Origin: Chitinophagaceae bacterium UBA1946
Lineage (GTDB): Bacteria > Bacteroidota > Bacteroidia > Chitinophagales > Chitinophagaceae
DNA length: 64,000 nt
Assembly (NCBI GenBank): GCA_002336815.1
Contig: DDEU01000018.1
Span: 1-64,000, forward strand
Direction: 5' to 3'
The translations under genes and the position numbers were made by a program. Each line of letters starts with the position of its first letter. The stretch's first letter is position 1. Under the pieces are notes generated by a model. That model was not told where the DNA came from. It did not search any database and was given only the letters and a program-made list of their open reading frames with translations. This document shows, piece by piece, positions 51,301 through 57,684 of this stretch.

Positions 51301-51560
51301 TTTGCCTGAACCTGATTTCTCAACCCGGCAACGTACATATTTACCGTTTTACCGGAAATGGAAACTGGAGCAACAGCAACAACTGGGAAAACCAACTGGT
51401 GCCACCTGCCTACCTGCCGGGCGGCGACCTCATCATCATTGACAATACTGTTGGTGGCCAATGCCAGCTGGATGTTACCCAGTACATCTCCAATACAGGA
51501 AGTATCATTGTAAACAACGGTAAAAAATTAGTGATACCGGGGCAGTTGAAAATACAGTAA
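45390..51560 (+). CDS. Giant secreted repeat protein (adhesin-like): six jelly-roll/Fn3 modules and a shared C-terminal module
   Basis: This 2056-residue protein has a signal peptide (MKRFVQVPLLLCLVLSVNLL, cleavage near FAQ). An N-terminal beta-sandwich domain (~25-225, GVPIGFNFSFGGRGVTHFCV) is followed by a lone fibronectin-III unit. Six tandem modules then begin at C327, C578, C830, C1082, C1334 and C1587, 251-254 residues apart. Each has a jelly-roll-like 'cleaved adhesin'/MAM-type part (VPYFQNFD ... DWFYTPPISLTGGTSYR ... YHFGFHDFSNANQ ... DDIRI) and an Fn3 part (GYQYAVTTS ... YYLHVRTVC). A ~190-residue Cys-containing domain starts at C1841. The last ~70 residues (FTGNGNWSNSNNW ... GKKLVIPGQLKIQ) match the serine hydrolase at 4011-5843. 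Adhesion or glycan binding is inferred. Confidence 0.85.
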   Translation: MKRFVQVPLLLCLVLSVNLLFAQSPVKNYSFASAAGTYTAITGTNSSAVGDDGTQNGVPIGFNFSFGGRGVTHFCVSTNGFIKLGIGTTTIAANDYANSLTNAPSPNPFYPCIAAFWDNNNRNAGSISYATTGVAGSRILTVQWDGVNIGGSGATSAAFTASFQIKLYEGTNVVKIIYSNTFDNAGPVTASIGLNDQTSFFSVTPGVTPTTSSVTANNTIADLTDIRGKEYTFTPSAPLCPAVTSINVSNITSSGALLTVTAGSGATAYRFSNSTSAEYPSGYTSVSVPTFTLSGLLPNTTYYAQAEVVCSNGNASAWYTVSFTTSCATLSVPYFQNFDTIVAPALPTCLTKEDLNAGASWNSSAAAGQAYSSPNCMVYGSDAAIAGNDWFYTPPISLTGGTSYRISYYYKNQSSVAPEKLEVKYGTAASAAAMTNLIVSNTNITNTTYSVLERDFTPASSGVYHFGFHDFSNANQLGLNIDDIRITTTPACGVPTLLNVSLTGATGVASWTAPTTGTITGYQYAVTTSTTPPASGTATSSTSVNITGLTAGQQYYLHVRTVCATNSAWSTLPFMAPCMVKQVPYFENFDTGVVVPALQKCYTSQDLNGGSSWKSNTTTPNSSPNSMLYSWDTNLPGDDWFFTPAIHLTAGLSYWLSYYTKADVSFTAEKLEVKYGTANNAAAMLNGLTSNTITGTSYFQVTRSFTPAATGDYYFGFHAFSDANQYNLYVDDIRVNYSTECGPPTGIAVALTPNSGTASWLPSSTGTVSTYQYVVTTSATPPETGATTTSTATASFTGLQPVTQYYFHVKSLCVSGLYSTWTTYPFTTPCAAVNIPYSENFSSVTIPALPSCMSRIDANGGNTWATDSSAACTPTKALVYRYNSSVPADDWAFLPGLNLTAGVPYELSFNYKGCNTTDIEKLEIKVGNANGIAAMSNLLYSNLNISGTSYQPGRAGFTPTVSGIYYIGFHVLSAANQFILSIDDISVNVSAFCGQPLNPVVNLTGNTAGTIKWNRPAEGTPASYQYAITGSNIPPLAGTVVNDTTATFSGLLAGTRYFLYIRTTCSNGNTSAWTTSTFTTGCIPRSIPYVENFDSIVVPYLGNCMTLQDLNGGATWKTDTYKPRSAPNSMLYHYDAALPGNDWAYTPGLSLISGITYRLKFYYKARGYNERLQVKWGGTATADSMVSVLWDNIFSDSTIYRLAQVDFTPQRTGVFYIGFHSLSVADQWDLNVDDISVDYAPGCGLPRNLSVNLTSATTATVSWSAPLNGPATGYEFATSTYSATPPASGFFNTLDSFQMVGLLPGVKYYIFVRTACGNGVYSNGWVTDSLYIPCTARNVPYTENFDGVLAPVPAPCIITEDLNGGTSWKNKTVNPRSAPNAMVYSYNNALPGNDWFYMAPLNLTAGTVYRLKFYYKGRSSNYIEKLEVKYGAVNNAAAMTNILFSDTSISSTDYLRAEVDFVPPSTGVYYIGFHAMSAANQFDLNVDDISIDVAPNCTRPGFLSIVPSAYNAALAVWDSTSAGAVYGYEYLINNAPYSPEEGTITSAGHLNIVGLVPEVQYYFHIRTVCSIGTATSLWLDVPFRVSCSTYPLPYYEGFDQYFPPNLPPCVAVQNVNGGSTWSSAEGNSNSQYVSMMYNGEQDRDGDDWFYTPAFNFTAGVSYRFSFYYKGGGGTPEKMEVKYGLGNYAAAMTNLIMRDTNINFSTYRFYQVDFVAPASGTYNIGFHAMSKLQLFVDDISLDRSPSCSQPVNLNVHLINGSGGTITWSPCTPGTPTGYEYVLNTGIEDPSGPGTVVPDSLFILGGLNPFTQYYFHVRTVCATGGNSIWVTTSFYTLPNDEPCNAIGLILNGPQSCGSTVMATVSHDPPLPPGCNAAPNFTIWYKYTPAANGRVILKTTIPATQYPLYGTVGWYTLSGNCTDSASYALAAGAVCTDFGQSGSGDIDSLQSPVLTAGTTYYIMISGIDYNYGDFCLNLISQPGNVHIYRFTGNGNWSNSNNWENQLVPPAYLPGGDLIIIDNTVGGQCQLDVTQYISNTGSIIVNNGKKLVIPGQLKIQ
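46368..50909 (+). repeat. Six tandem ~756-bp coding repeats
   Basis: Six in-frame units of 251-254 codons start at 46368, 47121, 47877, 48633, 49389 and 50148, each opening with a Cys codon and the pattern C-x5-PY-x2-NFD or a close variant. Conservation is at the protein level; the DNA copies have diverged, so recent recombination-driven copy change is not evident. Confidence 0.85.
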
Positions 51561-51576
51561 CGTTAATTCATAAGTT

Positions 51577-51613
51577 AATCCGGGTTTGGCTTTGGCTGAA
51601 CCCGGATTTTTTT
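51577..51613 (+). terminator. Terminator of the giant repeat protein gene
   Basis: AATCCGGGTT (51577-51586) and AACCCGGATT (51599-51608) form a perfect 10-bp stem with a 12-base loop, followed by a T tract, 17 bases after the stop. Confidence 0.85.
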
Positions 51614-51792
51614 GCTGGTAATGGTTGTAAGCGGTAGATGGGTGTTTTTATGGAGCAAACAGTTGTTCTTTGTGGTACATCGTTGTGTCACTGACTTGTA
51701 CAGCAAAGCAATGAGGAACTTTTATTGAAGGGGAGATTGAAGATTATTTTGCCCTCCGCCTTGGTGCCAAGGTGAAGGAATTTAATAAAAAA

Positions 51793-54700
51793 TTAATTTC
51801 TTTTTTTTATAAAATTATCAATGTAAGTATTCAATTTACTATCGAAAGGCGCATAGGTGGATGTATATTTTTCCTCGTCATACTCACTGAATTCATTATT
51901 ATTAATTAAAATTTCATATAAATATACGAGATAAGAAAACTTGTATTTTTTTGCCATTTCATATCCTTTGTTGTGCCACTCATTAAATTCTTTTGCCTCA
52001 ATGGACTTCATATATTTACAAAACTGCAATAACGCCTCTAGATAATAAAACTTTATATGGTACAAATCATCTAGAGCTTCTTTATAGGCGATTATTATTT
52101 CGTCTCTGTTTCGTAGTAAGTGAATACCCATAATTTTTATTATCCCTGCAGTGTAGGGATTGGTAATTACCAATTTTTTCAATGAAGCCTCGGTTATGGG
52201 TATTTTTTTTGAAAGTATATAAGTTCCTTGAGCAATTTCGAGACTTTGCTTTTTGAAAAGCGATTTAATATAAGTCTGTATTTCTGCGATTTCAACTGAT
52301 CCGCTAGTATTCAAGATTTCTAACCTGCTAAAATCAGTTTCATCTGGAATTTCAGTTGTAACTTTTATTGCTTTTTTATGAAAACCTAACTTATATAATT
52401 TGTGTTCTAACCTTATTTGGTATAGATCTTTATCGATTGCCATATTAAGTATTTCATAAGTATAGCCTTCACACTCATAAATGGCAATTGCATTAATAAG
52501 TACATTTTTTTGTAATGTATTTTGTATGTCTAAATTTTTCAATTCAGCAAAAGGAAATATTGAAGTTAAATCCGTAAAAGCTGAATCAAAGTTTTTTGAC
52601 CAATAAATGGAATTGATTTTTAAAGCGTCTATACTTAAAGTCCCGTAATCAAAGTCCTTAAAGAAAACTTTTACATTTTCAATTTTTTTCAAAAATTGAT
52701 CTGGTTGATTAGTCAGCACAAACAAATATGAAATGTTGTCTAAAAAATCAAGTTTATCTTCAAATGAATCATCAACTAAATTGATATAATCAATTGCCTT
52801 AAGGAAATTATTGAAATGCATGTCCAATAGGCGCAGAGAGCTAGGTCTTTTGAAATATCTGTCATTACTAAGGAATGATAATATAAACTTGTTATACTCA
52901 TAAGCAAGAGTGTAAAGCTCCCTTTTAATTTCCATTTCTAATTTATCAAATTGATGTTCTGAAAACCTACTTATTATTGATTGGAGCCTTAAAAAATTAT
53001 TGTTGTTTTCTAATAATGATTTGTCATCAAGACTCTTTATTTCTTTGTCATCAATTTTGTATTTTGCTTTTTGCGAAGCCTTTGAGAATTTTTTTAGATT
53101 TTCTAAATGTATTCCGTCAGGGAAAATAGAAAGTATCTCAAAGGCGAATTTCTCTTTCTCTGAGAGTTTTTGGTATGAATAGTTTATCGAATGATAAAGT
53201 GATTTTGATTTTTCAATATTAATGTCTTCGGGTCTCTCAAAAATTTGCTCGATGTTATCGTTTCTGAAGATATTTGCTTCCAATTCGTTTTTTAATATGC
53301 TCAAATCTTTGTTTTGTGGTAATCCCTTTGCAATAAGTCTAATTGCCAGTGGATTATTGTTTAATATATCTTCAACAATATCATACCTAAGAATTTTTTC
53401 CTGCTCCGGATTTGTGTAAGGAAACTGAGCCTTAAATAATTCAACACCTTCATCTGTTGTAAAATTCCGTAGATCGTAAACATCTTCAAAATCTAAGTCC
53501 AAAATTTGTCTAGTAGTAGTGACAATGGATGAATAGTCACAAATAACTGATGTTAATTTTAAAATTTCATCTCTCTCTTCAATATTTAAAAGGGTTTCGT
53601 AATTATCTAAGATGATAAGGCGATCCTTCTCTACGAAATTTTCTTTTATTTGATCTTCAACTTTTATTGAACTGGCTATTTCGAAACATTGTGAAATTTC
53701 GAACCTAAAATTCTCCAGTGAAATGATTGATTGGCAAGGAATAAAATAAACTCCTTTTGGATAATAACCTCTTTCTGAAATCTCAATTGATGCCTTTGTT
53801 ATTATAGTTGTTTTGCCTATTCCTCCAGATCCCTTAATTGAAAGGATCTTATTTTCGTATTTTAAGTCGATTAATTTTCGAATTAAATTTTCCACGTCAG
53901 TTTTTCTTCCAATAAACTTTCGTAAGACTTTTGTATCCAAATATTTGGATATTATTGGATTGATATTATTTCTTACTGCTATTCCTTTCTCAAATGTTTC
54001 AAAAATTAAATTTAATTCATTCAGAACCGTCATCTTTTCTAGATGGGGTAGTTCATGTTTGGTTATTATATGGTAGACAATTTTATTCGATATTTCTTTT
54101 AATTTTTTCCCTGAAATATTTATAAATATATATACACGTTTAATGTCTTGTTCTCTACTCATTATAAAGTCCTCGCCCTCATAAAGTATTATAATAGCCC
54201 TTGTGTCATCGGAAGGTATATTTTCATCAATCTCTCGTAAATCAGATTGCGTTGATTTTAGATATTCATCTTCAAGTATAAATTTATTTTTTACACAGTG
54301 AGTGAGTAGAATTAAATAACAAGACGAATCTATACTTTGCAGATTTTCGATTGAAAGATTTCTGGAAAAGATTTCGATATTGTATTTCGCTAGAGAATCA
54401 ACAATTAGTTCTTCTTTAAAAGCAAAACTTTTGTCAATGGGATTGGAACTAAGTATAGATAATTTGGGTGTTATTTTGGGAAAGCCTTCATTTTTTTTAG
54501 AATCATATTGTAGAGGCGTAATATTTTTTTTATAACTATTTAATTCATCCAAAAGACTTGGCAAGTGTTCGTAGCTTTGAATAAATAAAGGTTCAATTTT
54601 GTTTTGAAAGTGTTTTTTGTCGAAACTTTTATCTATTGTTATAATGAAATGTTCCTGATTATACCCTTCGTAAATTTGGGTAATGTTATCGAAGATTTCT

Positions 54701-55305
54701 AATATATAGGGGTCTGTTAGGCTAAAACCAATAAATAGTATTGTCTTATTACTAATAAGTTTTTTTAATTCCAGTATGTAAGAATTATCAGACTTATAAA
54801 GATCTTCGTACATTTTTCGAAAGAGGATACAGTGGTCTGGAGTACTTATATCACCATGGATTTTAAATATGTAACTTTCTTTATTATTTAATCGACTTAA
54901 CTGGTAATTGCTATTATAGACTACAACATTTGAAGTTTTATCATTAGCATATTCAAATGCCTTATCATAATTAGTTGTTATTATTTTGCTAGAAAGGGAA
55001 AGGATTTTTTTTTGTAAGCTAAAATCAAGATCTTTTGATAGTGAAAGGCGAGTTGATAAGTAATCTAGTATCCTGCCCTTGTATTTCTCGATATTTGTTA
55101 GCGCATCAAGAGGAGTAATTTCGCCATTATCAACCAATTCATAATATGGTAAAATTGATTTATGGTCTGACGCAATTTCCTTTATTACTTCCTTTGTAAG
55201 TTCGTTCCAGTTTGGTAGGTTTAAGGATTTCGATGTGCCAGCGCCAGTGAATATAACTAGATCGTTTGTTTCTATTGCTTTTATAAGTCTTGAATTAAAC
55301 TCCAT
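51793..55305 (-). CDS. SIR2-STAND (Avs-like) antiviral NTPase candidate
   Basis: This 1170-residue protein has a defence-type architecture. Residues 1-~260 are a SIR2 NADase domain: GAGTS at 21-25, TTNYD at 110-114, His150 in KIHGD, and GFSLTD at 193-198. Residues ~280-415 form an unassigned alpha/beta domain (KLSILSSNPIDKSFAFKEEL ... CYLILLTHC ... RAIIILYEGEDF). An NB-ARC/STAND ATPase follows: entry FIGR 464-467, Walker A GSGGIGKTT 492-500, Walker B RLIILDN 562-568, TTTR 596-599, NPLAI 651-655. A winged-helix and a long helical region end the chain. In Avs-type systems the C-terminal part senses a phage protein and the oligomer switches on NAD depletion. The gene is visibly AT-rich compared with its neighbours. 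It stands alone, with no accessory gene. Confidence 0.85.
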   Translation of the reverse strand: MEFNSRLIKAIETNDLVIFTGAGTSKSLNLPNWNELTKEVIKEIASDHKSILPYYELVDNGEITPLDALTNIEKYKGRILDYLSTRLSLSKDLDFSLQKKILSLSSKIITTNYDKAFEYANDKTSNVVVYNSNYQLSRLNNKESYIFKIHGDISTPDHCILFRKMYEDLYKSDNSYILELKKLISNKTILFIGFSLTDPYILEIFDNITQIYEGYNQEHFIITIDKSFDKKHFQNKIEPLFIQSYEHLPSLLDELNSYKKNITPLQYDSKKNEGFPKITPKLSILSSNPIDKSFAFKEELIVDSLAKYNIEIFSRNLSIENLQSIDSSCYLILLTHCVKNKFILEDEYLKSTQSDLREIDENIPSDDTRAIIILYEGEDFIMSREQDIKRVYIFINISGKKLKEISNKIVYHIITKHELPHLEKMTVLNELNLIFETFEKGIAVRNNINPIISKYLDTKVLRKFIGRKTDVENLIRKLIDLKYENKILSIKGSGGIGKTTIITKASIEISERGYYPKGVYFIPCQSIISLENFRFEISQCFEIASSIKVEDQIKENFVEKDRLIILDNYETLLNIEERDEILKLTSVICDYSSIVTTTRQILDLDFEDVYDLRNFTTDEGVELFKAQFPYTNPEQEKILRYDIVEDILNNNPLAIRLIAKGLPQNKDLSILKNELEANIFRNDNIEQIFERPEDINIEKSKSLYHSINYSYQKLSEKEKFAFEILSIFPDGIHLENLKKFSKASQKAKYKIDDKEIKSLDDKSLLENNNNFLRLQSIISRFSEHQFDKLEMEIKRELYTLAYEYNKFILSFLSNDRYFKRPSSLRLLDMHFNNFLKAIDYINLVDDSFEDKLDFLDNISYLFVLTNQPDQFLKKIENVKVFFKDFDYGTLSIDALKINSIYWSKNFDSAFTDLTSIFPFAELKNLDIQNTLQKNVLINAIAIYECEGYTYEILNMAIDKDLYQIRLEHKLYKLGFHKKAIKVTTEIPDETDFSRLEILNTSGSVEIAEIQTYIKSLFKKQSLEIAQGTYILSKKIPITEASLKKLVITNPYTAGIIKIMGIHLLRNRDEIIIAYKEALDDLYHIKFYYLEALLQFCKYMKSIEAKEFNEWHNKGYEMAKKYKFSYLVYLYEILINNNEFSEYDEEKYTSTYAPFDSKLNTYIDNFIKKRN

Positions 55306-55389
55306 TAGTTATACTTTTTATAGAAATAATTTATTTTTCTTAAATCTGATGTCTCGTTTTTGGCTAAATTAGTAGACATAATTTTATCA

Positions 55390-55485
55390 ATGAAAAAGCA
55401 GATTTTATTAAAACATATGACACAGATTTTGCCTAATTGGTGGGATATGTCAATAAGGGATTATGCCAAATTAGTTAATAAATAA
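55390..55485 (+). CDS. Short ORF divergent from the SIR2-STAND gene (doubtful)
   Basis: This encodes 31 residues, opening MKKQILLKHM and including ILPNWWDMSIRDYAKLV, which is amphipathic and Trp-rich. I do not recognise it. It could be a fragment of a larger lost gene or a small peptide. It sits 84 bases from the SIR2-STAND start, on the opposite strand. No clear promoter box was found. Confidence 0.2.
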   Translation: MKKQILLKHMTQILPNWWDMSIRDYAKLVNK

Positions 55486-55570
55486 TGATAACCAAAATAT
55501 TTCCCTTATTCCCTGCAACGTCCTTCATACAAAACAGCCACTCTTTAAATTATGAGGTTCCTTATTCCCA

Positions 55571-55616
55571 GCAACGTCTCTTTCTCTCGGCTATGTGAGA
55601 GGCAAGGACGTTGCGT
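55571..55616. repeat. Left REP-like hairpin repeat flanking the transposase
   Basis: This 46-base unit folds on itself: GCAACGTC (55571-55578) pairs with GACGTTGC (55607-55614), with an inner CTCTC/GAGAG pair around GGCTATGT. An inverted copy, 44 of 46 bases identical, lies at 56269-56314. Confidence 0.8.
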
Positions 55617-55671
55617 CTTCCATGGAATTATCAGCAATGGCGCAGCATCTGCCTTTTTGTATCTTTAATGT

Positions 55672-56268
55672 ATGCCCGTAAAACGAACCATCCCATACAG
55701 TAGTGGTCTGTTATTTATTACGTTTACCTGCCACCAGTGGCTGCCGTTGATTGATATCGTAAATGGCTATGATATTGTTTACCATTGGTTTGATCATTTA
55801 AAAAACAAGGGCCACTTTATTAACGGCGATATCATCATGCCCAACCATGTTTACGCATTGATAGGTTTCGTAAATACAAACCAGGGGATCAATACAATTG
55901 TTGGAAACGGTAAACGATTTATGGCGTATGAAATAATACATCGGTTGCAACAAAAAGGGGAAAGGGAATTGTTGCAGCGACTGAGTAATGGCATAGAGAC
56001 GAAGCGAAAACAAAATGGCAAGTAGCACAATGTATGGGAATTATCATTCGATTGGAAGGAATGCCGCAATAATGAGTTTTGCTGGCAGAAACTGGATTAT
56101 ATACACAGTAATCCCTGTACAGGTAAATGGCAGTTAGCACCCAATGCAATAGCATACCAGCATAGTTCCGCAAAATTCTATTTAACTGGTGAGCAGGGTG
56201 TATATTTAATTACAAATTTTATGGAAATGAAGGATGTGGATTTTAATGGAGTAGATGTTATTGAGTGA
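55672..56268 (+). pseudogene. REP-associated tyrosine transposase (IS200-like, RAYT), interrupted by an in-frame stop
   Basis: The frame encodes a Y1-transposase (IS200/REP-element mobilising) of about 198 codons: PYSSGLLFITFTCHQWLPLI, then the metal motif region GDIIMPNHVYALIGF (where HVH is usual and HVY is seen), then after a TAG at 56023-56025 it continues in the same frame as HNVWELSFDWKECRNNEFCW, QKLDYIHSNPCTGKWQLA and YQHSSAKFYL to TGA at 56266-56268. The DYIHSNP block and the preceding KEC motif are conserved in the family, so the TAG truncates a formerly complete gene. Replacement of the second His of HxH by Tyr supports loss of function. REP-like inverted hairpins flank it on both sides, as is usual for RAYT genes. 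Confidence 0.85.
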
Positions 56269-56314
56269 ACGCAACGTCCTTGCCTCTCACATAGCCGGGA
56301 GAAAGAGACATTGC
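56269..56314. repeat. Right REP-like hairpin repeat flanking the transposase
   Basis: This inverted copy of the 55571-55616 unit begins at the base after the transposase stop codon. It has GCAACGTC at 56271-56278 and GACATTGC at 56307-56314, so one base pair of the outer stem is weakened. Confidence 0.8.
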
Positions 56315-56355
56315 TAAAAAAAGCTCTTCCTCATCAACCATGTGCTCCTGCACAA

Positions 56356-57369
56356 TTACGGAATCACAATCCTGATCACTTTATTCGGACTTACTGCATA
56401 ACCAATTTTTGCTGAAGGGAAACTTACATCCCCGATCAAACCAACTTCTTTAAAATCATCACGTCCATTCCAGGAAACGCCTCCATTGTTAGTGCAGTAC
56501 ATGGCTCCATAGCTAAAGCCAAAATCGCCGCCGGAATAAACGCCCCTGCCAAAAGCATAGCCGGTATTCTTGTTGACGAAGTGAATGGCAAAAATATCCT
56601 GTGGAGAATTTGCCAGTTCGTTCCAGCTATTGCCATTGTCTGTAGATCTTAAGACCTTGCTTTGACCCGATACGTAGCTTACACCCTCTACCAACGACAG
56701 GTCGTAGTATCCATACGTTTTACCCGGGCTGGTAACATGCCAGGAGCTTCCTCCATCCGTGGTTTTTAAGATCTTATCATACAGGCACACGATGAAACCA
56801 TTTTGGGAATCGCTGAACTGCATCTTCTTCAGGGTGGATTGAATATTTATGTCCTGTTCTGTCCAATGTGCTCCGCCATCCACCGTTTTATAAATTACCT
56901 GGTCACCAATGCAAAAGCCAACAGTATGGTTGATAAAGCAAATGGAAGTGATCTCTTTTTTGGTTAAGGTAGTGTAAACCCTGCTCCAGTTTTTTCCGCC
57001 ATCGCTGGTCTTCAATATCAATCCGCCGGGTGGCACACAACCTGTTCCTGTACAGGAGTTTTCTCCACCAACTGCAAAACCATTGTTCGCATCTAAAAAA
57101 TAAATATCATAGAGCGGCAGGTTAGTGGTAGAGTTTTGGCTGGTCCAGGTGTTGGCAGAGTCGGTTGTTTTATAAATACCTCCCCGGGAGCCGGTAACAA
57201 ATCCATCTTTACCAGTAAGAAAAAAAACCGAAGTGAAGACATCGGGGATACCGGTATTGATATAAACATGTTCAAAGCAAAGGGAAGAACTGTTTTTGAA
57301 GAATGGGCTTTCTCTTTTGCAGGAGTAAAGAACAAGGCTGCAGACCAGCAGGCAGGCAAGCTGTTTCAT
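56356..57369 (-). CDS. Ycf48-like beta-propeller lipoprotein
   Basis: This 337-residue lipoprotein has a lipobox (LVLYSC, Cys ~17) and a seven-bladed-propeller pattern of repeated units such as FLTGKDGFVTGSRGGIYKTTDSANTW, GLILKTSDGGKNWSR, VIYKTVDGGAHWTEQ, KILKTTDGGSSWHV and KVLRSTDNGNSWNEL. This is the Asp-box, BNR/sialidase-like repeat of Ycf48/HCF136 proteins. In cyanobacteria Ycf48 is a photosystem II assembly factor. In non-photosynthetic Bacteroidota the role is unknown. A Cys pair in the ENSCTGTGCVPPGG loop could form a disulfide. It is transcribed away from the 39-codon membrane ORF. Confidence 0.86.
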   Translation of the reverse strand: MKQLACLLVCSLVLYSCKRESPFFKNSSSLCFEHVYINTGIPDVFTSVFFLTGKDGFVTGSRGGIYKTTDSANTWTSQNSTTNLPLYDIYFLDANNGFAVGGENSCTGTGCVPPGGLILKTSDGGKNWSRVYTTLTKKEITSICFINHTVGFCIGDQVIYKTVDGGAHWTEQDINIQSTLKKMQFSDSQNGFIVCLYDKILKTTDGGSSWHVTSPGKTYGYYDLSLVEGVSYVSGQSKVLRSTDNGNSWNELANSPQDIFAIHFVNKNTGYAFGRGVYSGGDFGFSYGAMYCTNNGGVSWNGRDDFKEVGLIGDVSFPSAKIGYAVSPNKVIRIVIP

Positions 57370-57466
57370 ACAAGTATTTAAGGGTTGACAGCGATGCTAA
57401 TAAAAGGGTTGCAAATACTGCCTGTACATCCATCAGATTCATCATCGGCGGGGAAGGTTGAAATTT

Positions 57467-57586
57467 TTACTGCTTCGATGCATCACCGGCTCTTTTGCCG
57501 GAGAACAATTTGTACAATATATACCCAAACCCTGCCAGCAGGTGCAGCATTACAATACCGAAAATGACGTTGCCCATTGTATCCAT
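57467..57586 (-). CDS. 39-residue single-helix membrane protein
   Basis: The minus strand encodes 39 residues starting MDTMGNVIFGIVMLHLLAG, followed by FGYILYKLF and a basic tail (SGKRAGDASKQ). A single transmembrane helix (~4-28) with a positively charged C-terminus is a typical small membrane protein. I do not recognise a family. It lies between the Nei-type glycosylase gene and the Ycf48-like gene, which run the same way. No obvious promoter was seen. Composition and codon use look like a real gene, but the call rests on this alone. Confidence 0.5.
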   Translation of the reverse strand: MDTMGNVIFGIVMLHLLAGFGYILYKLFSGKRAGDASKQ

Positions 57587-57684
57587 GGAATGATATTTAC
57601 TGCAAACTCATGTATAAAAGGGATATAAAGAGTGACCGATGTCACGGACAGGCTGAATTTTCATCCTTTCCGATAGCGATTATG

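Larger units (their letters stand above)
55306..55671. other. AT-rich gap between the SIR2-STAND gene and the transposase
   Basis: This holds the 5' region of the SIR2-STAND gene (a near-match TAATTTAG box on the minus strand near 55365-55372), a divergent 31-codon ORF at 55390-55485, two direct copies of a TTATTCCC-GCAACGTC segment (~55506-55522 and 55562-55578), and the left hairpin repeat of the transposase at 55571-55616. Confidence 0.6.

Noticed and set aside
51757..51770. CCTTGG/CCAAGG hairpin as terminator of the SIR2-STAND gene
   Set aside because: Only a 6-bp stem and no T tract on the minus strand after it; recorded as possible but unsupported.
56023..56025. Programmed read-through of the TAG in the transposase
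   Set aside because: The codon lies between conserved blocks but no slippery or read-through context is evident; altered HVY in the catalytic motif suggests a dead gene, so pseudogene is the simpler reading.
57385..57567. A 60-residue plus-strand frame in the gap before the Nei-type gene
   Set aside because: No promoter or family, and it overlaps the more plausible minus-strand 39-codon membrane protein.
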